Shown piece after piece: positions 47,653 through 59,310 of a DNA stretch of 64,000 nt. This DNA comes from Uranotaenia lowii. Taxonomy: Eukaryota > Arthropoda > Insecta > Diptera > Culicidae. The translations under genes were made by a program, and so were the position numbers. Within the stretch, counting starts at the first letter, position 1, and each line of letters opens with the position of its first letter. The notes beneath the pieces were generated by a model. The model was not told the DNA's origin, made no database searches, and saw only the letters and a list, made by a program, of their open reading frames with translations. The stretch covers positions 235,122,503 to 235,186,502 of the forward strand of contig NC_073692.1 of NCBI RefSeq assembly GCF_029784155.1, written 5' to 3'.

Positions 47653-48515
47653 ATTGTTAGCGTTTTGATCACTTTTTTCGGTACATGCAAAGTAGCGTAG
47701 GCGAATATGATTGGCTCACACATTCAAAGAGGATCCAATTGAATGATTTTTCAACGTTTGATCCTGTCACGACTTTGTGGAACGAATGAGTGTGAAACCT
47801 TGTGAAACGAATGGTGAAACAAAAGAGAAGACATTCACAGTCAACAAGAAGCTCACTCTTTCCAAACGGAGATTATTTCATCGACTGCCGAAGAAGATGA
47901 AAGGAAGAGCTTCTTCTCTCACATTCAACCCGTTTTCTGTCAATGAAGGTGACTGTTTCGAGCACTGCTTCTGGCATTTATAAATTTTCAAATGAGACCA
48001 AAACATGGCCAAAATTGTCAATTGACATTCTATTTTGTAATTTTGTTTTTTTTTCAAGGATTAAGGCCCTCTTAATGAATGATCAAGACTCCTTCCACAA
48101 AGGATCAAGTCTCCCTTACCCTTGAAGATAACGCATTTTTCAAACTTCCACGAAAATGCTTCTAGTTCATCTACGGGTTAAAGTGTCGTTTCCAACTTTC
48201 GGAGCATAGAATCCTGAAATTACACGCTGTCAAAAAATGCAAAAGACGGCGAGTTGCTAAATTTAACCAAAATGATATGTTGAATAAAAGAAAATGGGAT
48301 CATGTATCCCCATTCTCCCCTACAAATAAAATTGCGCCTTAAAGTATGAGTAGCGCAGTTTCTCAAAAATTAAAGAACTTGCTAATGCTATTTCAGCGCC
48401 GATTAGGTTAATCATGCCGATTTTAATTATGCCGGAAATAAGTCATGCATAAGTCCTGCTTTTTTTCGCTAATCTTATCCTAGTTTCTTGCATAAAATCA
48501 TGACAATTTAGTGAT

Positions 48516-51374
48516 CATTCATGCGCGAAACTTGTACGAGTATGGTCGCACTTTTCTCCCGGTCTCCATGCGTGTTTGTCGCGTATCTCAGTGCTAAAAA
48601 GTGTGTTTGGTTCGAGTTTTTTCGTTTTTATGGTGCAGCAGGTGAAGTGTCCGTAAAATAGTAATTACGGTGAATTAGGAGATTTTTTTTTTTGCAAAGA
48701 AGACAGATAAATCTTAAAAAGAAAAATGTGGATGAGAAGAAACATGGCGGTTTTCAATTTATGCGCAATTTATGTGTCGGTCTGAAAAAAAAACGAGGTC
48801 TAAGTTACGGTTGATTTTTGATTCAGTGAAATGAATTGGCAGCAAAAAAAATGTGCATTTTTAGTATGACCCCTTTCGAAAATGTCAACAAATGAGCAGA
48901 AAAAGTGAAAAGTTTAGAAAACACATCCAGTGAAAAATTAAAATTAGTCCCGACCATTGTTGCTCAAAATCGGGTGTTTGGAGAGGCCATTCTGAGCCCG
49001 AGCCTTCACGCATACACCTTCGCATAGCTTAAAAGAGAGTCAGTGAGATTTGAGCTTGAAGGTGATTGCGAATAGTGTGAGGCGTGAGGTAAAAAAGTTT
49101 GTGTAAGAGTGTTGGTCCTGAAACGCGAGGTTCACTAATTCGTTCACTGGAATTGATATACAGTTGTGATGGTGTGTGTAAGTGGTGAGGAAAAAATCAT
49201 CTAGTTTGTCAGTAATGAACCGTAGTGGTAGTAATGGAAAGCTGAATGATAATCATTGATGATTCCAGGAGAAGATGCCCGGTGAGCCCGTTCCATTATT
49301 TTTTCACCTATCTCTATGTATTTTTTGGTATTTCAAAATAACAAATTATTTAGTTTCTCAATTATTTTCATTTCAATGCCTTATGGGAGCGCTCTAATTT
49401 ATCTTCATTTTAGCTTAAATCACGTAAGGTGATGGTAGCACGGATATGGTTGCAGGTTGTTGGTCTTCCAAGATAGAACTTTTGCAGCGGGGGACTCGTT
49501 GCGGTTGGCGTGGGCACGGCTTTAGTTAATAGAACATTACTCATGCTGACAAATTATCTTTGGTAGTAGTGCGAAGGCAAATCGGCTGCGTTCTAATTTT
49601 TTTACTAGAGATATTTAAAAAGGTTAACTTGTTTCTTGTACTTATCAACAGCTTTCAGGACAGTTCGAGGAAGTGTTACGAAAAAGGTAAAAATGTTCTA
49701 ATCAATACGGCTAGTTTGTTAATATTACATGGTATCTAATTCAAATCTTATTAAAATGTGATTCTCATCGTCATTAAGCAACTAAAAATACTTTCAACCC
49801 GTTTCGTCATATCACAGTGTGTTGAATAATGTCTGTTTCAACTAAGTGATAATCATTCGCAATAAAAGTCGTGTCTCATCACTCCGCGATATGAGGCATG
49901 TTGTGAATTGCATTCTTCAAATGTTTATATAGGTCAGGCGCGTCAGTTTAGCTCAATTTCATCGTTATTCTAGCCGTCATCATTCTAGCCATATTAGAGT
50001 AAAATTACCTGTTCGATCGAATTCTCAAAAGCATCTTTTAATCATTGAAGAGAATTCAATGAATAACTGAACTTCTTATCATGAACATCACATAAACGAA
50101 GATATTGCGGAAATTAAATTAATAAATCATGAATGATTCGCAATGCTACCAACTATTGTAATTTCAATTTCAGGAATTCACTATTTATTCATTATTTATT
50201 TGTTTCCCTTTTTATGGATTTTTATTATCTTGATTCGTTTTATATTTACGATAGTATGTAGAAGCTGAATTGTTCTTTCTATCTGAGACATCTGGAACTG
50301 TTACTGTTATTTCTCGCAGAAATTTTATTATTATTGAGGTTTCTTCTAAATATTCTATTCTAAAATTAGCCTTTGACTTTTATCAGAAATAGCATTGTTA
50401 AATTATTGCAGATGGTGTAGCAGATTAAATTGCTGTTACTTCATTAATATTACGTTACGATAATATGTCATACGTTCATGGTACATCATCTTTACATATG
50501 AAAATATTATAATATATAATTTTTCGTTCCTTAAAATCATTTAAAGTGTTCATCGATGGGTCAATCAATTATGATGGTGATTACATTTTTCATTTTATAG
50601 CCTTAAACGATCAATCCATTAGATAATTATCATCTTTGAAATTTTGGTTAAAGTTTTTAATCTCAATAATAAACTTATTATTCTGATGTTGATTTTAATA
50701 GCTAATAAAATACATTTTGTTATATCAACCAAATTAAAACCAAATAATAAGTTCAGTTCGCGTTACCTGCAAGTAATTATTTCTGCAAATTTTATTTATT
50801 TTTTTTTGTAGGAGAAATTTGTTGGACCCCGTTTATCACATAATATGTACTGTCCATATTTTTTCATGTTTTTATGTATTTATTTTGATTGATAACATTA
50901 AGAAAGCAAAGTTTGATTTTAATATTTGTCATATTATATGTTGTTCATTTCATTCGAATATATTTATTATTTGTTAGATTGTATATTAATTTTATTTTAT
51001 ACTTTTCACATCTCATGTTTATCTATCAGCCACTGGTGAGTTCAACTAAATAATTACATACATACATTATATCTTATGTTTATTTTATTTAATATTTTAT
51101 ATTTCATTATATTGTTATATTGCATTATTTCAATATATTATTATATTGCATTATTTTTACACATTTAACAGAGGGAATGCATCTGGGGATAACCCAAGGG
51201 AATTATTGCAAGCGGAGTGGAGTGCCAACCATTGTAGGTTTTTGAGGGTTGGATGCCTTCTCTCGACGAACCATCGGCCGTGGAAGCCCTAGAAGTCAAT
51301 TCGAAGGCCAAGCCACACAGACATAGGCTGGACCTTGCTACCGATGGGGGAACCATACATACATACATACATAC
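48516..51374 (+). mobile_element. 2.86-kb non-coding retroposon with 22-bp TSD and (CATA)n tail
   Basis: The 22 bases at 48494-48515 (AAAATCATGACAATTTAG, then TGAT) are repeated exactly at 51375-51396. The insert starts CATTCATGCGCGAAAC and ends in (CATA)4-5, preceded by a 200-base GC-rich segment (51170-51360) that looks like a LINE 3' end. A long target duplication plus microsatellite tail indicates target-primed reverse transcription. No frame longer than about 67 codons was seen. The middle (49300-51160) is strongly AT-rich. Near 49274, AGAAGATGCCCGGTGAGCCC resembles a start codon followed at once by a splice donor. Confidence 0.8.
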
Positions 51375-51839
51375 AAAATCATGACAATTTAGTGATACAC
51401 ATTTTTTTATTCTGTGAGATCACACCAGGAATCCAGATATTTTGATATTAATTCCAGTCCATTGGAAACACATCTGCTATCGGTGTAATGCTCATGAACT
51501 ACAGATAAGCGGAGTTCTAGTAAATGTTTAATAAACACGCATTTCTTAGCGTCTGTAATTATGCAACACATCAGTAATTTCCGGTAGCACCCAATAGATA
51601 TGTTAAACAAATTGCTAATGAATTTTTCATTTTCTATTAGGTAGTTATCTCTTCCACAATTTTTGCACGTGATGATACCAGACATTATTGTTATTTAAAG
51701 AAAGGCATAGGTTCAAAGGAGTCCCCGAGAAAAATTGCCCTGAGTTGTTCTAGTTTTTCTAGGGGAAATAACTACATTTTTTTTTATAAATATCATAGCA
51801 CTAAGGTCGCATATTCGCATGATCCCTTTTTCTTATTTT

Positions 51840-52560
51840 CATAATATTGGGAAAATTTAGCAACTCGCCGTCTTTTGCATTTTCTGATAGCGTGTCATTT
51901 CAAGTTTATATACTCCAGTTAGATCAATACATGATCCCGTAGATGAGCAAGAAGCATTTTCGTGAGACGAAAAAAATTGTGATATTTTTTTTAAGTTCAA
52001 GGGGACTTGATGCTTTACTAAAGCAGATTTTATCCTTTATTCAGGGTTCACTGACCTTAGGCTCTAATTTCACTGTTTGTAAATATCAGACAAAGACAAT
52101 CCTGAAAGTTTGTCGATTACCCTAGTGTCATTGCATACTTTTAGGCGCAGTTTTCTAGTTCTTAGATAAAAACAGTATTATGAGTCTTTTTTAACAGCTA
52201 ATTACTGGACATAAGTTATTGAAATATTATAATTTTCGTGATAACAGATGATCACGATCTATTTTGAAGGTAAATAAAACTTTATGAACTCTAGCGATAA
52301 CCGATGATAACATACATTTTGGAAAACTTTTTCATAAACAAATTGACAGTTTACTATTGCTTCTAAAATATGAAACTATGAAGTTCATATTTTGCTCTAA
52401 TGATTGACATATTGAAATAAATATTTTAATTATAATTTTCTCTTGTGGAAAACATTTTATAGTGATAAAAATAAGATCATTTTCACATTTTGTTAAATGT
52501 TTCTAACAACGTTCAATATTTCGAAAAAGAATTAAAAAAAAAAATAAAATAATGGCATTG
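51840..52560 (-). mobile_element. Family A element, copy 3 (reverse complement, termini lost)
   Basis: Shares with 45180-45620 and 48040-48290 the phrases CAACTCGCCGTCTTTTGCAT, GATGATCACGATCTATTT and ATGAAGTTCATATT, in the order expected for a copy without the nested inverted-repeat element. The terminal GGGGA ends are not recognisable. Confidence 0.6.
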
Positions 52561-54235
52561 CTTTTTCAGAACAGTGGAAAAGTTTTTCATTCACTGCCTT
52601 TTTTGCAAAATTTTCGAGCTTAACGCCTCCCCTCCCCCTCCCCCTCCCGGGGGAAAATATTAAGAAAATCTAAAAAAAATGAAAATTTGGATCGTTAAAA
52701 ACCAATAGCTCTTTGCTTTGTGTTTTGTAAGACTCAACTAAAAATTCAGGGGGTATTATAAGTTTAAAAATTATCGATTTTGATTTAATAATGTCAAACG
52801 ATTCTTCACATTTCAAACCATATTTCGCAATTTTTCAGATTTATAGAATTTTATTTACATACTATTAAGTTCGAAAGAAAAATGCACATTTTGGAAAAAA
52901 AGGAAAATGACCAAGCATAATAAATAAAAAGCGTGTTCCCCGAAATAAACCATTTCGGCTCTAAGGGATTCATATTGCATAGCCTGGACAATTGCTTAAA
53001 CTGATTGATTAATTTATTTTTAAATAAAAACATATATCTTAAATTTTGGTAAACAAAATTCTATATTCTATATTGAACTGTCAAGCCGGTGAAATTGCGT
53101 ATTATTTCTTGATTTTGAGTTTTGTTTAAAGTTATGCAGCATTCACGGGTCTTAAAGTTTAATATAGATGATAATAACTTAATTCCGGCAATGTAAATGA
53201 TAATTGAATAGATTAAAAGTTTATCCATGGCAAATGGGACAATTGATTTTTTGAATCGATTGAAATAAATATAAACAAATAAGAACTTGAAATAAAAATT
53301 CTTGTACCTGAAAGAATGTTTCATGTTTTCTTTTCATAAAATCTATCACCAAATCACAGATGACGCCTTTCAACAAAGACATTCTATTTAGCAGATTTTT
53401 TGATACAATGCATGTTACAGATTATCAAGCTGCAACGGGAGGCAGCTGGGGCGCTGGAGTAATCTGGGTGCTAAGCGGATGATTTATATGCGCCACTCCG
53501 AAGAGCATCCTCCTGTTTGATGCGTGCCCGGCTAAGAGACCCATCAATAGGGTGGGTATATTATGTATGGCCCTTGATCACCAATCACCCCACCGTTCCT
53601 CGACCTGTTGACCCTCAATCAAAATCCCCGAACAAATTCGCAGGAAAACAACCTGGATAAAAGATAAGTTCTCCGGTTGGCTACCAAAACTCGAACTTAA
53701 AGAGAAAAACGATTCTCAAAAGAAATCTTCACAGGGCCCACTTTCTCCGATGAAAATTCCCCAGATTTGCTTAGGAGGTTAGAAAGGGGGCTGAAAACGA
53801 CGAGTCAAAAGAACGAAAGTCAATCCAGACTTCCAGTAAGAGCGAAAACCGAAAAAAAAAACGTGACCTCTAACTTCAAAATAAAAGCTACATCAAACTT
53901 CGTTTAAAATGTGTTTTCTATTAGCCAAAATTATGCATGTGTTAGTGGGGGTTTTACAATTTCATTTTTCCAAATTTTCCTAGCTGCTTTACATTTTCCT
54001 TCGGGGCATTTTCCCGCTAACTATCAGCGCTCGCAAGCGCTGCCTGGCTTGCTTTTCCCTCAGAAATTTAACTTAGGAGTGCATTTGTTTGAATCTAATA
54101 ATGGCCATGTGTGGAATTTTCCCCAGGAAATTCCTATCAGAAATGCGATTTTAGGGTTTGGGTTTGGGTGATGTGTGTTATTAATTACCCATCGGATATG
54201 CTCGTCGAGCAATCAGGTTTCAAGTGCGGCCGAAG
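52561..54235. other. Intergenic, no supported gene
   Basis: AT-rich to 53330; a (CCCCTC)n low-complexity run at 52625-52650. From 53420 to 53900 GC rises without a credible frame. Confidence 0.35.
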
Positions 54236-54345
54236 CGTGGCACTTACAAAAAGAAAACACGTTTCTGCCAAGTCTCGAACTCACAACCTAGGGGGTACAT
54301 CAATTTTTAACATGCACCGCCCGAACCAACTGAGCCATCGAGGTA
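54236..54345 (-). mobile_element. tRNA-derived SINE head
   Basis: On the minus strand TGGCTCAGTTGGTTCGG (54321-54337) is an A box and GGTTGTGAGTTCGAGACTT (about 54270-54289) a B box, about 50 bases apart, as in pol III promoters. No mature tRNA fold. It stands directly in front of a GC-rich open frame, which may be part of the same composite element. Confidence 0.6.
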
Positions 54346-54348
54346 GGG

Positions 54349-54702
54349 TTGGTGAGTGTCGTTAAAATGCTGTTCTGTATGGGACAAGGGGACGGTAATT
54401 TTCAAAGTACTCACTCGTATCGATTGGGGGCTCAAACCTGTCTTCCACCGGAAGCGGAAAAGTCTCCGGAAAATCGCCGTGCGTCGTCTGCGGGATATAG
54501 CGATGTCACTCTTGGATCCAAAATGACCGTTGCCGCCTCGCGTATGCCGTTTCGCCAATCTGCGGTGTCTACTGTCGGTTTAAACGTACCACGTGATGGA
54601 AATGGGTTTGCCGTTGACGATCGCTGGGTGCGTAGAGTAAACTTTCCCTGGCTGGATGATAGCGGGTTGCAGGTGGATCGGCTCCTCCGAGAATCTGTTT
54701 AA
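54349..54702 (+). CDS. 117-aa open frame of unknown function, possibly element-derived
   Basis: MVSVVKMLFCMGQGD... is GC-rich relative to its flanks, uses balanced codons and ends at a TAA followed by AT-rich DNA. Segments include CLPPEAEKSPENRRASS and a C-terminal FPWLDDSGLQVDRLLRESV. I do not recognise the family. Its position next to a tRNA-like SINE head and the complete lack of introns suggest part of a mobile element, for example an N-terminal LINE ORF, rather than a host gene. Confidence 0.35.
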   Translation: MVSVVKMLFCMGQGDGNFQSTHSYRLGAQTCLPPEAEKSPENRRASSAGYSDVTLGSKMTVAASRMPFRQSAVSTVGLNVPRDGNGFAVDDRWVRRVNFPWLDDSGLQVDRLLRESV

Positions 54703-54829
54703 TATAATTTTTCTCATATCAAAACGCACTTTTGTGTATAATCAAAATATCTATTACCCTTTTCCAATATTCTTATCGCACTAGTAAAACTATTTGCACT
54801 CTAATTGCACTCGGAGGGAAAACTGAGGG

Positions 54830-54913
54830 AAAAATAAACGTGGTCTTAGATTATCTTTTAAAAGTTACATTTTATTAACTTTTAAAAGATAATCTAAGAC
54901 CACGTTTATTTTT
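54830..54913. repeat. Perfect 37-bp inverted repeat with 10-base loop
   Basis: 54830-54866 (containing AAACGTGGTCTTAGATTATC) is exactly inverted at 54877-54913, with loop ACATTTTATT. There is no mismatch in the stem. It lies in an AT-rich gap between an unrecognised frame and intergenic DNA. Confidence 0.9.
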
Positions 54914-56045
54914 TTGTAGTACCTTTGTGTACTATGTACGCGCGAAACACAAATTTTTACCGATCTGGCCTACTTCACAGTCCAGAGAAAAGTGGACGAG
55001 AAAAAGCATTAGCCCTCAGAACAAAAAAAGTTATTGGTTTCGTAACCGGAACTTCGTAATTATTAGCGAACTGATAATCACGAAGTTCTCCGAAGAAAAT
55101 TTCTTCTTATCAAGATTTTTTCATCTCATCCGAGGTTTTGATCTCCGATCTCGGGTCTAAGTTCGGGTGGAGCGAAATCAACAACCCCGGTTACCACTAC
55201 ATTCATACTAGTCTAGTGATGGGGTTAATAACCGGACGCATATCAACCAGCTGGTGACGACAGGCTTCATATAAACCAAACGCTAAGCTATTGCTCCAGT
55301 TGCAATCATATCTCATTTAAATAAGGGGATTCCTTCGTGACGTCATATCTGGAGTGCTCTTAGGCGGTGGGGTTCGACGTCATTGAGTGCCTCGATTAAA
55401 GAGCACTCTCGTGAGTTCCTGTTACTGTAAAGAGACTACATACAAAGAGGCACAGTCTGATCCCTTTTGAAATATTATGCTTGCAACCCTGCTGTAGGGC
55501 TGCCTTTAAGACTGCTTGGTTTTGCTCGATTGGAATGACACTGGCAGGAAATCGAAAATTTCAATCGTGACATTTCGTCTCTTTGTTTACTATAGGCTCG
55601 TTATGTTACTGATGCGGGAGTCTGGGAGTACTATCCCTGAGTGGCTAAGGGATTGAAGCCAGAGAATGCTCTGGGAAGTAGCATTCTAAAAATAACTTTT
55701 AGGGATGCACAAGCAAAACTAGCAAAATATCGATACTGTTACAAAGCATTGTTATTTAAAATTATGTTTTTAGTATTAACCAAAATAATCTTACAAATCC
55801 TGATATTTAGTTCTGTAACGTAATTTGATTATTTTCATCGAATTTACTCGTTATTATTTCAAATATTTACAGAGTCTAACAAACAAGCGCTCAATGGCTT
55901 ATCGCTTATAGCACCACTATTTTTTGGCAGCAAGATATTTTGTTGTTAAATTTTCAGAAAGCTAGCGATTGAGAAGCTTCCACTGATTAAATGTATTATT
56001 GCTATCTGAAAGAAGCCCACTAAATTTATGTTACAGTTAGATTTC
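54914..56045. other. Intergenic, no supported gene
   Basis: GC-richer at 55140-55680, with a CACTCTCGTGAG / GTGACGTCATATC stretch and no credible open frame. Nothing recognised. Confidence 0.35.
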
Positions 56046-56408
56046 CAGATTTTTTAAGCACGTATTCAGGCCGGACAAATCAAGCCAATTTCATTTAAAA
56101 ACCTAGCAAAATCCGCACAATTCAAAATTGACGAACGAAAATCCGGGCAATATCTGGTTAAATTTTCTCAAAACCCAGAAATTACTCAGCGAAAACCAAG
56201 AAAGAAAAGGCTCATTAATTGTTTGAAAGATTTTAAATCGCATTTTAGGCTTCCAAAAAACCCTACATGATTATTTTTATAAAATTAGCTCAAAAAAAAA
56301 ATTCGTTTTTGAGGCATAAATTAAAAAAAAAATTGTTTTGATTCGCCAAATAAAGTGAATAAATCCCGGCAAAAACCGAGCATTTTGCAATGAGATCCAG
56401 GCAACCGA
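56046..56408 (-). mobile_element. Family I (Mutator-like MITE), copy 2, reverse orientation
   Basis: Starts TTTCCAGATTTTTTAAGCAC, then GGCCGGACAAATCAAGCC, and ends GATCCAGGCAACC. This is the reverse complement of the order in 6018-6487. It is more diverged, and no target duplication could be found. Confidence 0.6.
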
Positions 56409-57164
56409 ACAGGTTCGGATTGTTCCCAAATTTAGTATAGTTATAAACATTATAAAAAAAATGATTGAATCGTCACTATTCTAGTTCAAAGGTCTTTTTC
56501 CACCAACTACCAGGCTCCCAATTAGGCTTCCAATAAGCATCGGGATTGTTGTGAAGAAACTTTTTTTTTTAATTGTTTTATCATCCAGATTGATGCATTA
56601 AGCTTACCTTGAGCGTTCCCGACAAAACATTAGATTGGAAAAAAAGGAATACCGCATCATAGAACAGCAGGGTTAGTTGCTGCATTTGTATACCACAACA
56701 CTTTTTCAATTTCGACATAGTTTCTCACATCGTTAGACAGTTTTTTTTTAATTTTTGATTCTCAAAGAAAAATTATTAATTTGAGAAATAGATGAACAAT
56801 TGCTCTCATTTTACGATGCCGTTAAAAACTTTACCGAGTGTAACGGATTGGCTTAATGATATCACCTACATACATGCTTTATTTAGTTTTTTTTTAGTCC
56901 ATGCCAACACTGTTGGTGTGAAAATACTTTTTGAACAATCACCATTATTTTAAAATAAATATTCTTATAATTCTTGTTAACTGAGCTATAATACATCTAT
57001 ATGCAAATCAAGGATTCACCTCTAAAAATCAATTTCAATGATTTCAGCTAGTATAAATTGTTGTGCGAGGAAGAATGACCTTAACGGGTTAAACTCCTAT
57101 CAAAAAGAAAAAAAAAAAAAAATTGTTGTAGTATTTTTTACCCCGTAATGTATGCAACACCTTT

Positions 57165-57802
57165 TTTTATAATATCTTTATTTGAAACGGCTCATACCGA
57201 TAAGTTTTAAGGAGCCAAATCCGTTTTTAATTTTTTTTTACAATGGTCTGCTTAGCTTAACACTTTTTCAGAAGAAAGAAGAATGATAGGAATGCGAAAT
57301 ATGAAAATAAAAAGAATTATAGACGTAGATCGAAAGCTTTTAGAAAAAGGTAGATTTCGAACATGTAGACCAAGTCTTTCACAGCGAGCACGTCCCTCAC
57401 TGGAACGTTGGGTGGTTTTCCTAGGGCCCGAAGGGAATCTAATAAATTCGTTCTGGCGACAAGATTGACCTCACACGTCCAAACAATATGCTCGATGTCA
57501 TAGTAACCTTGACCGCAACTACACAAATTGCTGCCAGCAATATCAAAACGAAAGAGTACCGCGCTTAAGGAATAATGATTGGACATGAGACGGGAAAATA
57601 TACGAATAAAATCCCGACTCAGATCCAACCTTTTAAACCAGGGTTCAAGGCTTACCTTTGGAATGATCGAGTGAAGCCACCGACCCAACTCATCCTCGTC
57701 CCATTGCGCTGCCAATTGACAAGAGAATTTCTCCTAACCAAAAAATAAAACTCATTGAAGACAATTTCACGCTGATACGTGTCGCCTTCCATCGCTCCTA
57801 CC
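57165..57802 (-). mobile_element. 5'-truncated LOA/I-type LINE fragment with 12-bp TSD
   Basis: TGCAACACCTTT is duplicated at 57153-57164 and 57803-57814. The 132-aa minus frame (57317-57715) has the C-terminal signature of I/LOA-group LINEs: MAAQWDEDELGRWLHSI, then LMSNHYSLSAVLFR and CSCGQGYYDIEHIVWTC, a CCHC-like cluster. The 3' end has ATAAAGATATTATAAAA before the duplication. It is a 3' remnant inserted in family D. Confidence 0.85.
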
Positions 57803-57898
57803 TGCAACACCTTTATGCTTTTTCTAAGTTAAGTTTACTAAGTTTATTGCAACTTATCCCTTTTTCTAAGTAGGGTGAAAATCGCAAGTTTTTGTAAA

Positions 57899-58195
57899 CT
57901 AGCTGACCCGGTAAACTTCGTTTTACCTTCTAAAGTATAAATCGTAATAAATGTTTTATTTTATCTACACGTCCTTAATAGCATCGTGCTTGCGAATAGA
58001 TTCTTATGGAAATCGTAACAAATAAAGTTGAATTTGTATTGGGACCACCATCCATAAAAAGTGAGATCCTTGAAACTATTATACAAACCATCTCTGACCC
58101 AAAAAACCCTCGGATACCAAATTTCACTTCATTCCGACCGACCATTCATACGTGATGTTGTTACAAAGAAAACGCCTCCATTTTTATATATAAGA
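57899..58195 (-). mobile_element. Non-autonomous Helitron (family C), complete 297-bp copy
   Basis: Minus strand: 5' TCTTATATATAAAAATGG; 3' hairpin GGTAAA-ACGAAG-TTTACC, GGGTCAG, CTAG. It lies between A (minus-strand 5' side) and T (3' side). The related family D copy at 43218-43232 reads TTTTTGTAAATTTTAAAC without it, so the insertion is exact, between A and T, and without target duplication. No Rep/helicase, so it depends on an element elsewhere. Confidence 0.85.
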
Positions 58196-58275
58196 TTTGA
58201 GAATAACTGGTGAAACCAATAAATTTTCTGACAACGTCTTTTGAATGTCCCATCATCCTTAAAACTTTTGATGTA

Positions 58276-58641
58276 GGGGAGAGGCGGGCTATATGCGCAT
58301 ATTAAGGAAAGCACTCATTTTCTCCCATATTCCAATAGATAGGAGTCTGAAAACTATATACACATGAGCGGACATATGTTTTATATACGTTAGAGCAATT
58401 TTTCAGTTGAAATCTCTTACAGTTTTTGTGAAAATAATTTTTTAATAAAAGAAGTCAAAATAGCCGATTTCCGAAACCGGCGGGCTAAATGCGCATATTC
58501 ATGTTTCTAGCTATATTTCATTAACACTTGCAATATTTTCATATTTTTTAATCGAAAATGGTAGAAACGGATGTTCAGCCATATCGTCAATCGGCTGTAT
58601 GCGCATATTACCCAACATGCGCATTTAGGAACACTTCCCCC
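58276..58641. mobile_element. 366-bp TA-target MITE built on the word ATGCGCAT
   Basis: Flanked by TA (58274-58275, 58642-58643). The homologous site at 43302-43310 reads GATGTACAAG, so the target was a single TA. Ends: GGGGAGAGGCGGGCTATATG and, inverted, GGGGGAAGTGTTCCTAAATG. GGCGGGCTAnATGCGCATATT-type words occur at 58283 and 58479, TCGGCTGTATGCGCATATTA at 58591, and ATGCGCAT again at about 58618. Non-coding. Confidence 0.85.
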
Positions 58642-59194
58642 TACAAGCGGTATGATTATCTGGGGAAGTTAATTTTTTTGAAGCCATTGGAGTTGAAAAG
58701 TGTTGCATGATGCCCCAGTTGACAGTACCATTTGGCTCTGTTGGAAATGATGAAATGTCGGTGTTATTGGTTTGCACAATTTCGAAAGCTGCATGTTAGC
58801 CATAGAATTCAGCATACTCGAGACATTTCAAAAAATCTCCCGAACAAAATAAAAAATCTGCAATCTACAGCAACCGGAATAGCCTATAGTGTGTATATAG
58901 GTTTAAGATGGTCGTATTTATATTTGTCACTCATTTGAAAAGTTTCGCAACGTCAGCTTGGTGTAGCTTTTGATGTTACGTTATTTCAAGAGTTTCATTG
59001 ATTTAGCAACACTATCACTTGAAATATTGTCTGATTAAATTCAATATCTAGGAAATGGTAAAGATACTATTGACATTGATAAGATTCACTCACATAATGA
59101 TTAAGAAAATTACATTCACTCCTCCATGATTTTTTTAACAGAAATATTATAAGCATAAAAAACAACAATTTTACACCTATAAATTTAAGTTGGT

Positions 59195-59200
59195 TTTATT
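59195..59200 (-). terminator. Poly(A) signal of the Sans-like gene
   Basis: AATAAA on the minus strand about 110 bases after the stop codon, followed by an AT-rich stretch. A normal spacing for a short 3' UTR. Confidence 0.55.
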
Positions 59201-59310
59201 AAAAAAAAAGTTTTTCGTTCATTCCTGAGACCTTAGCACTGCGACACTATTTTAATTTAATTAGAACTAATCGTGACAGTTTGCACCCGCAACGGCGGCG
59301 TGTCAGAGTA

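Larger units (their letters stand above)
45145..48320. mobile_element. Family A TA-target element, copy 1, carrying nested insertions
   Basis: Flanked by TA (45143-45144, 48321-48322). Left end GGGGAAAATGAGTATACTTG then ATCCC; right end in reverse complement GGGGAGAATGGGGATACATG then ATCCC. A relative at 51840-52560 (reverse complement) lacks the middle 2.3 kb, and a third copy starts at 62173. Words like GGATCAAGTCTCCC near 48090 echo the terminus. No transposase frame. Confidence 0.7.
56652..58725 (+). mobile_element. Family D element, copy 3, hit by three later elements
   Basis: Flanked by TA (56650-56651 and 58726-58727). The left end is CCG followed by CATCATAGAACAGCAGGG (the TCAAACGGGG block is missing); the right end is TGTTGCATGATGCCCCAGTT then GACAG. 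Removing the LINE (57165-57802), Helitron (57899-58195) and MITE (58276-58641) restores alignment with 8655-9480 and 42960-43383. Confidence 0.75.
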
